A DNA stretch of 64,000 nucleotides from Oenanthe sinensis (taxonomy: Eukaryota; Streptophyta; Magnoliopsida; Apiales; Apiaceae), in NCBI GenBank assembly GCA_028671895.1, contig CM053813.1, positions 14,756,001 to 14,820,000 of the forward strand, written 5' to 3'. Both the position numbers and the translations under genes were made by a program. How positions within the stretch are numbered: position 1 is the stretch's first letter; the number at the start of each line of letters is the position of its first letter. A model generated the notes under the pieces. It had not been told where the DNA came from. It did not search any database and saw only the letters and a program-made list of their open reading frames with translations. Below are positions 11,964 through 21,898 of the stretch, piece by piece.

Positions 11964-13011
11964 TTGAAAGTGGTTTCACTAGAAAGTGGTTTCACTAGAA
12001 GTACAATTGATAAAACACTATTTTATAAAATTCAAGGTAAGGATCTATTATTGGTACAAATATATGTTGATGATATTATATTTGGTTCCACTAATGAGAA
12101 GCTTTATGAAAGATTTTTAAAGTTAATGCAGTCCAGGTATCAAATGCGCATGATGGGGGGAAATGAGTTATTTTCTAGGTTTACAAGTAAAACAGACTAA
12201 ATAAGGTATTTTCATTAATCAGTCTAAATATACAAAGAATCTACTCACAAAATTTCAAATGCAAGACTCATCATCTGCTACAACCCCTATGGTTACTGCA
12301 ACAAAGCTTGATCAAGATACTGGAGAACCTGTTGACATCACTGCATACAGAGGAATGATTGGTTCTTTACTTTATTTGACTACAAGTAGACCAGACATCA
12401 TGTTTGCAACATGTCTATGTGCCAGATTTCAAGCAGATCCAAGGGCACCTCATTTGATAGCTGTAAAGAGGATTTTCAGATATCTCAAGGGCACTATTAA
12501 TCTTGGCTTATGGTATCCTAGAGAGTCTGATTTTAAATTAATTGGCTACTCAGATGCTAACTTTACAGGATGTAAAATTGACAGAAAAAGTACAAGTGGT
12601 AGTTTTCAATTTCTGGGAGGAAGACTAGTATCATGGTTTAGCAAGAAGCAGAAATCAATCTCAACATCTACAGCAGAGGCTGAATATATAGTTGCAGGAA
12701 GATGTTGTGCACAGATATTATGGATGAGAAATCAACTAATGGATTATGGTTTGAACTTTTCTAAAATTCCTATTTATTGTGATAATCAAAGTGCTATTGC
12801 AATGACAGGAAATCCAGTTCAACATTCTCTGACAAAGCACATCAGTATTAGATATCATTTCGTAAGGGAACATGTAATGGAAGGCACAATTGAATTACAT
12901 TTTGTTCCCACGGATCAATAAATAGCAGATATATTTACAAATCCCTTGCCTGAAGCAACATTTAACAGACTGGTGTCTGAATTAGGAATGGTAACAAGTG
13001 GCTCAACATGA
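11964..13011 (+). pseudogene. El-3 reverse transcriptase C-terminus and RNase H (broken)
   Basis: The sequence resumes inside reverse transcriptase, shortly before the YVDD active site (YVDDIIFGSTNEK). A frameshift after MRMMGG near 12160 breaks it. The 12259-12921 part holds RNase H with YSDANF, STAEAEYI and CDNQSA, the places of the acidic catalytic residues. Stop TAA at 12919-12921 interrupts the C-terminus, which would otherwise end at 13011. A 16-bp tandem duplication (11966-11981, 11982-11997) marks the deletion junction. Confidence 0.85.
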
Positions 13012-13540
13012 CTTAACAAGTACAGACAATCAGAGAATATGTCAGAGTATGAGATAAACTCTGATAAAATTGAAGTAAACTCTGATCAATGCGGCATCTA
13101 ATCTCTGGTCACATGTATCAATGTTTATGGTAAACTCTATCAGAGGCTGTGGTAAACTCTGACTCATCTAAACTCTGAATTGTTAAACCCTGATTACGTG
13201 GTAAACTCTGAAATCATATTTATGACATCATAATTCATTTTTGTGACATCATAATTATCATTCTCTGATTGGATTTGAAACGAAGCGTGTGTAACTCACG
13301 AATGATGGTTCATATACTTACACACATACATACACACTTGCCGTATTTTGAGACCTTATTCATAATTGCTTTCCAATCAATACTTGCCACGTGTCCCACT
13401 ACATAAGTTATGCATATGAATAGTATCAGATTAATTCCATTAATCATTATCAGTGTTCATTATATCGAGTACTATTCATTTCTACTCTCTTGTCTCTCAA
13501 GAAGCCTAACTGTTCAAACCTGCAACTTCTCCTTGTTTCA
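13012..13540 (+). repeat. Spacer with repeated AAACTCTGA words
   Basis: Five exact AAACTCTGA copies and several variants lie between 13050 and 13215, all in the same orientation as the ORFs. The rest has no gene. The equivalent place in El-5 (56878-57190) is filled with a different word in the same arrangement. Confidence 0.7.
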
Positions 13541-16500
13541 ATGGCATCAAAAGGACAAACCTTTCAAACTTATACCTTTGCACCCACAAACTATATCTCT
13601 TTGTTAAACAAATCTGATGCACCTAACGATTTTCATTTGATTCAAGATTTCTTAGAACAAAGTTATATCGGATACGCATTACAGGAACCTTCAAATTTCT
13701 CTGCTCAATCCTTGATAAGGATTTGGTCGACTGCTAAGTTTAATGATGCAGGTGATGATGAAGAACCAGTCATCACTTTCAACTGCAATGGCAAGCATTT
13801 AATAACATCGGCCGTAGTTTGATAAGCCCTTCATCTCCCAAAAGTGGCTGAATATGATGATATTGTGGGAGATGATCAGATAAAAGAATTTTTTGTTTCT
13901 ATAGGCTATAGAGGAAGCCTAACAAAGCTGGGGAGTCTTACCAGACTCCATCTTCGAAGAGAATGGAGTTTCTTCTTCGATTGCATCACAAGAGACTTCA
14001 TAGGCAAGTGCACAAACTTTGATGCAATCCCACAGCTTGCACAACAAATTGGGTATTCTCTGACCCATAATCTTAATTTTAATTTTCCTTGTATGATAAT
14101 TAGGCAGCTGGCTAGCAAAATAAATGATAATTCTCACACTGTTTATTATGCTAGATTTCTTCAGTTAATTTTTAATGTTTTGTTGCCTGATGTAAATTTT
14201 GAGAATGATCAGAGTTTAGCTAGTTTTAGTATGAATAGAAGGATTTTTACTGACCTAACTAGAAAGGATACTAAGAAAGGTAATCTATCTCCTCTCTTTT
14301 ATCCCACATGGGTCAGACTTCTCTTAAAACAGAGAATGCCTACCATGTATGGAAGGGATTTTTTCTCTGTGGCTATGGATCAGAGTTTAGCACCCTCTGA
14401 TTCAAACCCAGGCCACCCTCTCAACACTAACACCCAGACACTTTTGCCAATCTCTACAGTCTCCCAAAAGGCTGTAGTTGTAAAACAAACCTCTCAACAG
14501 GGCACCAGCAAAAGGAAGGGGACGGTAGTGAAAGAATCCTCTCCTAAAAGGAGAAAATTAATAGATAAAGATTCTGATTCTGATGAAGGGTTGGTTTTTG
14601 CCAAGAGAAAAATTGTTGAACAGGCTTCTGAGATACCTCTTGCGCCTTTTATGAAGCCATTCACAATAAATCCAATGCCTGAGATGAAGAAGAAGAGGAG
14701 AAGATTAGTCAAGGCTATAAACTCTGAGGCTGCAAACACTGGACTAAACTATGATGTAGTACTAAACTCTGACCTTCCAATCTCTGATCTAAACTCTGAT
14801 GACTTGGAAAAATCTGGTGAAGCATGGCGTAGCTGGAAGGAAAATATTCCTTGGAAGGAACCTGGATTACCAGTTCCAATTGAGAACATGATTCCTCGGT
14901 ATGTCAAGTCAAAAGCTGATTGGTGGACAAATGTTGCCCATTATAACCGTGAACGTATTAGACGGGGGCCTACTGTTGACAAGACAGTCTGTAGGAAAAA
15001 TTTGGGGAATCTAAATGATCTTTGGCTCAAGGCTGAACAGGAGCGATAACACAATTATTTGAAAGATGAGCCATATGTCACTCTAGAGGAAGCTGGTCTT
15101 CTTAAAATCTCTGATTCTCCTACAAACTCTCCTAAGCAAATTATTAAGGAGATCTCTTATGAAAGAGTTAGGGAGTTGGCAGAACAAGTCGGGAAATAGA
15201 TGGAAGCCAAGCAGTCTACATCATCTGCCTCTCCAAGTTCAAAACAATTCTCAAGAAGAAAGAAGAAGTCTGTCACTTTTGGCTAGGATATACAAGAACC
15301 TATCTCTCAAAGTGAGATAGCAATCTCTACATGGCCAGGCACACAAGAACCTATTGATCAAAGTTCAACAGCAGCCATATTTCCAGCATATGAAGCCAGC
15401 TTGGATCAGGGGTACAACCCACAAGAACCTTCAACTCAAAGGGTTGAAGAAGTTGTTAAGGCCCCAGCCACACAAGAACCATCCAATCAAAGTTTGGATA
15501 CAGGCACTTTACCTATTCTTGCGGATCTTGTTGTTGCTGATGTTGAAGGCCAAATTTTTGGCAGAGTCAAGCACATAAGAACTTTCACCTCAAAGTGGTG
15601 AAGCAGCTGAAGATATGACTCAGGTCCCACAAGAACCAATCATCAATTTTATGATTGCAGACCAAGATTCTAATATTGGACAGATAGACACTGATGAAGC
15701 TACACTGGTAACCACTGATGCTCTTATGGTATTAACTATCTCTGCACAGCCAATGGAGACAACATCTACATCCACAACTCAAGGTATAAACTCTGACTTT
15801 TCTTCAGAATATACATTCTCTGATAGTTTAAGTTCAGATTTTACATTTCCTAATTTAACTGCTAGAATGATCATGAATAGTCCTGAAAAGGGTACCCATA
15901 CTCATGTAACTACAGTCAACCTTTCTCAGCCACCTCTTATTTCTGTAGGACATTGTGTGTTGAGCCTTTTTAGTGAGTCTGAGGTAAAATGTGTGAAAAA
16001 CAGAATTAATGAGAGGCAAACACTGGCTCTGGTAAAAGGTGAGGTAGAATTGAGAAAGAAGTTAGTTACTTCTAGTGAGCAAAATCTAACTCTTAAAAGT
16101 TATGATATGTGTGATGTGAGAAGTAATGAGATTACTTTAAAAAATAAGAGTGCCTTAGGATGTTCTATATCTTCTGCAGGTACTCAGAGTTTATCTGTTG
16201 CAAACTCTGATGCTTTGCTAATCTCTGATAAAGCTGCAAACTCTGATGGGGTGGACACAGACTCTGATGAGCCTATTTTTGCTGATGAAGAAATCACAGA
16301 CTTGTCCATTCCTTATTCTCAAAGGTACAATACTAAGAAGTGTCCAGTCAACTCATATGATGCACATGAAAGATTGAGCATGAGTTATCCAGATTACATG
16401 GTGGTAGAAAATCTGAAAAGAGAGATTGAAGCTACTTTAGATGCTGAAGGTGTTCACAGAGATTTCTCTTCTCAACCAGGAACTTCTCAAGATGTGATAA

Positions 16501-18323
16501 TAGATTCTCTTAAATAGAAAATTTGGGACAGTTCTTGGAAATATTCAGATGAAGATATCTTTTGGCCACATGTTCATGATTTTGTTAATAAAGCTGACAA
16601 GGAGATTAACTCTGTAGAATTGAAATCTATTTTGAAGGCTACTACAGTGTTATCTAAAGGTCTTCACACTGAAGTTGGTGCACTCAAGGATTCTATTACC
16701 AACAACTCTGCCTTTGTGAAATCTTTACAGAATTCTATGGAAGTCAAATTTACGAATATCTCATCTAGACAAGATGCTCTGGAGGCAAAGGTGGATACTT
16801 TGTCAAACTCTATCAGTTCTATGCAGGGGATGTTACACACCATTGTTGATATTCTTACTGTCAAGCAAAAGTCTGATGTTAGAAAGGGGAAGAGTTCAGT
16901 TACAGACAAATGCAAAGAGGATGTTGTACAAAAACCTGATAAACCTGATGATGCAGATCAAGGGAGTCACAGGGAGGGTAAACAAATTCTGTAACAGCAA
17001 ACTCTGATTGGTCAAAGTCAAACTCTATCAACCACTCAAACTCTGATGGCACCAATCTCTGACAAACAGATCAAGAAACAAACTCTGATAGAAGCTGATT
17101 TGGAATTTGCAAGAAGGCTTGAAGAAGAAGAGAAGCATGAGAAAATTGAAGAACAGAATCTAAAAGATGCAGAGCTGGCTAGGAAAGTTTTTGAAGAAGA
17201 AAATCATGGAATGGATCCAGCTGCTGTAGAAGCTGAATTGAAGAAGTCTGGTACTAACATTGCTCAAGTCCAGAAAAAGAAAAGGTATATAAGAAAAGGT
17301 TCAATTCAGAATAAGGTATCTGTTCAACAGAAGAAGCCAGAAGCTAAGCCCATTCAAGCCAAGAATGTTGAAGCTCCTAAGCCAGTCAAACCAATTACTC
17401 AACCAAAACCAGTCTCAGAAATTCAAACAAGATCATCTTCTAGAATTCAACAAAAAGCTCCAGCTAAGCTAAAGAATCTTCTCACTATGTCTGGAACAAC
17501 TTTTCTTCCAGGTGGTTCAAGTTTTGATGATGAGGAAGAAGAACAACAACAATCTCTGATAAGGAAGAGAAAGTCTGATCTTCTGTGGACAAACACTCAA
17601 ACTCTGACACTCAATGCCAGACTTGGAAAATATAAAGGTGGTATTGGTGATTCTCATGCTAAGGTCTACAGAGGTGAAGCAAACATCTTCAGAGATCCTT
17701 ATTCATTGAAAAACAAACCTGAAGAAGAGTTATCTCAAGAACATTTGGACAAGCTAATATCTGTTAATATTGTAAAGGATATCTTTGATGGTGCTCAAGC
17801 TAAGGAGAAACTCATTTATTTCTTGGAAGATGGAAGAGTTATGAAGATTGCTCAAGAAGACTTAATTCAGAAAGCATCTAAAGAACTTGAACATGTTTTG
17901 TTCCTCTTAAATGATGAAAATGAGGTGACTTCTAGATGGGTAAAAATTCTTGAAGGAGCAATAGCTGAGAAGAAGAAAAGTGAAAGATTAATGATGATAA
18001 ACTCTGAGGAGTATGAGCATGGATACTTATATGAATATGGATCAAGAAGAGCAATGAGAAAGGGAGATGCAAAAGTCAAGATAGTGTTAGGGATTCCTAC
18101 ACTAATCTTAAATCCTGATAGAATGAAGGCTTTTTGTATTGCTTTGGATGAAAGAATAGACAGGTCATCTATTTATACTTTGAGGGCTGTTATTTATCAG
18201 ATTGATGATTCTTCTGACCAGATGAAGGAACTGAAAGAGAAGCTGGTTGATCTACTGAGAGCTGCTGAAGACAAACTTCTAATTCAATTTCTGAAAGATG
18301 ACTTTTCGTACAGAAGAATCTAA
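13541..18323 (+). pseudogene. El-3 third ORF, about 1,590 codons, envelope-like position
   Basis: The frame from ATG 13541 (MASKGQTFQTY) can be followed to 18323 through stops at 13820, 13823, 15047, 15197, 15284, 16515 and 16992 and one frame change near 15590. Order: an N-terminal globular region (to about 14380); a basic stretch (SPKRRK) that could be a nuclear signal; a Trp-rich segment (EAWRSWKENIPWKEPG); repeated QEP linkers (about 15300-15640); NSD linkers; a coiled-coil (about 16620-16870); an acidic helix (LEFARRLEEEEKHEKIEEQN); FLPGGSSFDDEEEE; and a terminal domain with FLEDGRVMKIAQEDLI. It sits where Sireviruses carry an envelope-like ORF, but I see no signal peptide, membrane segment or cysteine pattern. 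Many stops are one transition from CAA, CAG or CGA, as expected after cytosine deamination (inference). Confidence 0.82.
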
Positions 18324-18410
18324 GTTAAACATGACAAACAAACTCTGATGCATTTGTCTTGGATTTCTAACATCATAAGTGGAATTTATGTTTTATTTCT
18401 TAAAGCATAA

Positions 18411-18422
18411 ATTGGGGGAGAT
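18411..18422 (+). promoter_or_regulatory. El-3 polypurine tract
   Basis: ATTGGGGGAGAT directly precedes the 3' LTR and would prime plus-strand DNA synthesis. It is almost identical in El-2 and El-4. Confidence 0.85.
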
Positions 18423-18911
18423 TGTTAGGAAGCAAACACTGATGGCTGTTAGAGAATACAAGTCAGAGTTTATATTGCTAACGTCATCAGAGGTTAAGGA
18501 ACTGTCGGACAGAGTTTACTCTATTAGCGAATAATAACCGATAGAGTTTAATATCAGAGTTTGTCAGGAAGCAATTCAAATCAGAGTCTGAATAGGAAAA
18601 TAAGAAGGAATCTGAATGCAAGACTATTTCCTTATGTAAAGCTATTCTATTTCTATTCTGATTTGTAATTGAATTGTAATTGTGTCTATATAAACACAGA
18701 CATAGGTTAACATTGATATATCTTAGCAAATCATATTTTTCATAACCTAGCAGCTCTTGAGAACAAACAACTTCTTGAGAGAGTTTTGTAACTTGTTCAA
18801 TCTTTAATACAAAACCGCATTCATCTTTTACATACTTGTGTTCTTAATCGATTTGTTGGTACTATTATATTCAACCCCCCTTCTGTAATAGTTTATCTTT
18901 CTGGGCAAGCA
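18423..18911 (+). repeat. El-3 3' LTR (489 bp)
   Basis: It starts TGTTAGGAAGC, ends GGGCAAGCA and is followed by the TGTTT duplication. One base of the left TATA-hairpin arm has changed (TTGTGT instead of CTGTGT). Confidence 0.92.
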
Positions 18912-18916
18912 TGTTT

Positions 18917-20197
18917 ATTATAATTTATTTACATGTTTTTTAATATGTTAGTAATTCAGATTTGTGTATTATTTTTGTTAATTATTGGAAGAATAAAATA
19001 ATAGAAAAAAATTATTTTAACACAAATAAAATATTAAAAATCTATTCATTCGTGTATGGCTTATAAGCTAGTATATATAATGTTTTTCTCTTAATTGTAT
19101 CTTATTTGTATTAAATAAAAGAAGCATATTTATATTAGCTTTTTTTAACATTTTCCCTTTAAATCTTCTTTTTTAATTTTGGGGAACACATTGAGTACGT
19201 TCAAACGGAACAACTTTTAGACGTGGGAAGAAAATGGATACAACCAACATCTAATGGGTAATAATTCGAGCTGAGCCGAGCCGAGTTCCGGCTTCTCATA
19301 ATCAAGTTCGAACTTTTTTTATCGTGCCGAGCCTAAAAATAATCGAGTTTGAAATGTTTGTTCAAGTTCGATTCGTTTATTATACGAGTCGAGTTTAAGC
19401 CATTCTCGAGTTTTCGAGCTTATTGTTTATCGAGCTTATCGAGTCTGTTGAATTTTTAACATGGTTTTGAGTTTTCGAGTTTTTATCGAGTTTTCGGGTT
19501 CTTATCGAGCTTATCGAGTTTTCGCTTAATAATCATAAAAATTATCCAATTATTATTTTTTTCAACTTTAATCTAAAAATATTTTTCCTTCTATTAAAAA
19601 TGATGAATAAAATTTTAAAATAATACACTTATGTTATATGAAATAACATATATTCAAATATAATTTGGATGTATTTGTAACTTAATGTCAATAATATTTT
19701 GATAGTTAACTTTTCAAATAATTTAAATAATTTTTTGAATTCATATTATCATTTATTCATACAGTCATACATTCATACTTAATGTCACTTTATTTTTATA
19801 ATATGTATATGTTAAATATATGATAACAAATAAATAAATAATGACAATAATATGGGAAACTTATTTTTTTTATTGGGAAACAAATCCAAAACAAATGTAG
19901 ACAATAAGTACCAAATCATTAATAATTATTAAAATTTTAATTTTAATTTTAATTTTAATTTAATTGAAGTATAGCAAACTATGATATTATGAATTTAATG
20001 TGTTATTGATTGGTGACTTGGTGTATTTTAGAATAAAATTGAATAAATTATATTATAGTAAAATTAGAAAGGTATGCATTAACAATTAATCACAAATTCA
20101 CAAGTGACAAATATAAAGTATTAATCAAAATATTTAATTTATTTTTAATATTTTTTAATAATATAAATTATTAAATTATATTAGCGGTACCTGTATA
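18917..20197. other. AT-rich DNA without a gene
   Basis: No coding region is seen. It holds a weak Helitron-like end (CTAG before T at about 19070) and the GAGCCGAG repeat block described next. Confidence 0.55.
19264..19526. repeat. Dispersed repeat of TCGAG / GAGCCGAG words
   Basis: The block is dense with AGCTGAGCCGAGCCGAG, ATCGAGCTTATCGAG and GAGTTTTCGAG. A related block with GAGCCGAGCCGGG and GTTCGAGCTC lies at 41165-41320. Such arrays often occur near ends of plant DNA transposons, but no terminal repeats were identified here, so the class is open. Confidence 0.55.
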
Positions 20198-20202
20198 ACT
20201 GT

Positions 20203-20782
20203 TGATGTGGGTAAAAATAGCCATAGGGAAATAATAAATATAGCATTTATTATTTCATTTATTAGACCTGATATGGTCCAAAGGCTTGTACCCTTGAAAC
20301 GAACTAGAAAAATAAATCCTAAGATCAACTGGATTTGTAATCCAAAGGTCAACTGGATTTGTAAAACCAGCCCACAAGCTCTGTTGAAGCCATAGGTCCA
20401 ATAAGCTTATATTATTAATTAATTTCATAATTAATTAATAAGGGCTCAGTAAAGGCCCGAGAATCCTGTTGAAGGCCCTAATCCTGGAAGGATCTAGAAA
20501 CCCAAACATGGGAAGAGTCCAACGAGGACCCTCATTCCTAGTAGGTTTAGACAACCTTGACAATAGGACCAAGTCTCCTACTTCTAATCTAATTCCAAGG
20601 CCCCTGTGCGCCTATATAAAGGGTCTAACCCCTCAACATTAGAACTACGTTTCTTGGCTTGATTCTCACACCAATTGAGATACGTAGGCAGTTAACTAGG
20701 ACCTGAGTTAGTCACGAAACGTTAGTGCATCCATAGAAGCTCAAAGCTCTATCACACCTTAGCATTAATTATATATTAAATA
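20203..20782 (+). repeat. Tat 5' LTR, first part
   Basis: It starts TGATGTGGGTAAAAATAG. TATA-like CCTATATAAAGGG lies near 20612. It is interrupted after AAATA (20778-20782) by El-4 and resumes at 31205-31227. The joined length is about 603 bp against 612 bp for the 3' LTR. Confidence 0.92.
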
Positions 20783-21796
20783 TGTTTCCCAGAATAATCA
20801 ATCTATTACAGAAGGGGGGTTGAATGTAATAGTGCCTGTAAATCGATTATGAACACAAGTATGTTGAATGGAATACTGTTTTGTATTAATAATGAACTTG
20901 AATACAAAACTCTCTCAAGATATAAAGTTCTTAAGAGCTGCTAGGTTACAAGATATTGCTTTTATATAAATTCTTAATTCGATATTGAATTATAACCTAT
21001 CTCTGTGTTTATATAGACACAGCTACAAATACAATTACAAAACAGATTATGATAAGAATAGATTTAATAAGGTAATTAGACTTGCACTTGAATTCCTTCT
21101 TACTATCCAAATCAGACTCTGATTTGTCTGTTTCCTTTTCTGATAAACTCTGTCGGTTGATAATCTCTGATAGAGCATTCTCTGTTAGAGTAAACTCTGA
21201 TCGAGTATTCTCTGATAGAGTAAACTCTGACAGACAGCTTCCTTAATTTTCCCTTTCCTTCCCATAGCATATCTGCAATAAATTTGTTTTGATCTTCGAA
21301 GACTTTCCTTTAAACTAGCTGTTTGAATCAACCGAATACTCATCTCCTTTAAGCTTCGAGAAGTCAGGCTGTGAGCTAATCAATCGAGTACTTGTGAGAC
21401 TTCTCGATTGGTAAATATCCGTTGATGACTTCTCGATCAATAAATATCCGTTGATGACTATATATCCGTTGATGAGTTCTCGATCAGGAAATATATGTTG
21501 TCGAGTTCTCGATTGATAAATATCAGTTGATGACTTGAGTTCTCGATTGATAAATATCAGTTGATGACTTGAGTTCTCGATTGATAAATATCAGTTGATG
21601 ACTTGAGTTCTCGATCGATGACTTCTCGATTGGCTTTATCAGTCGATGGCTTATTATCAGTTGATGACTTATCGATCGATATTTATCAGTCGATTGCTTC
21701 TTGCAGATAGATATCCGTTGATTGATTCTTGCAGATAGACTGTGCTAAATCCTGTTCTAGTATTTTGTACATCATCAAATTAATATATTCCTAACA
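20783..21796 (-). repeat. El-4 3' LTR (1014 bp)
   Basis: On the + strand it begins TGTTTCCCAG and ends ATTCCTAACA. It has the TATA hairpin CTGTGT/ACACAG (21003-21022), AAACTCTGA-type words (21110-21235) and a second set, ACTTCTCGATTGATAAATAT (about 21395-21720). It thus combines words typical of families alpha and El-5. Confidence 0.95.
21500..21610. repeat. 34-bp tandem repeat in the El-4 LTR, about three copies
   Basis: The unit GAGTTCTCGATTGATAAATA-TCAGTTGATGACTT recurs with period 34, followed by diverged pieces to about 21690. The right LTR has the same copy number (30905-31015), as expected for two LTRs made in one insertion. Confidence 0.85.
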
Positions 21797-21812
21797 ATCT
21801 CCCCCTATTTAT
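21797..21812 (-). promoter_or_regulatory. El-4 polypurine tract
   Basis: Read on the minus strand this is AAATAGGGGGAGAT immediately before the 3' LTR, nearly the same as in El-2 and El-3. Confidence 0.85.
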
Positions 21813-21898
21813 GCTTTATAAACAATGAAGCATAAATCAAGATTTGATGATGTCAAAACTAAAAAATGAAATAATTAATCTAGAACAGTATAAAATAA

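Larger units (their letters stand above)
10158..18911 (+). mobile_element. El-3: decayed Sirevirus-type copia element (family alpha)
   Basis: It is bounded by the perfect duplication TGTTT (10153-10157 and 18912-18916). Order: 5' LTR, primer-binding site, broken gag, a deletion removing protease, integrase and part of reverse transcriptase, reverse transcriptase/RNase H remains, a spacer full of AAACTCTGA words, a very long third ORF, a purine tract and the 3' LTR. By eye the two LTRs differ at about 25 of roughly 476 aligned positions, mostly C/T and A/G, plus a 13-bp gap, so the insertion is much older than El-4. It cannot encode its own proteins. Confidence 0.92.

Noticed and set aside
13541..18323. 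Calling the third ORF a retroviral envelope gene
   Set aside because: Position fits, but no signal peptide, membrane segment or cleavage site is visible; only an envelope-like position is claimed.
21500..21700. Regularly spaced repeats resembling a CRISPR array
   Set aside because: The units are head-to-tail 34-bp copies without unique spacers, lie in a plant LTR, and are present in both LTRs.
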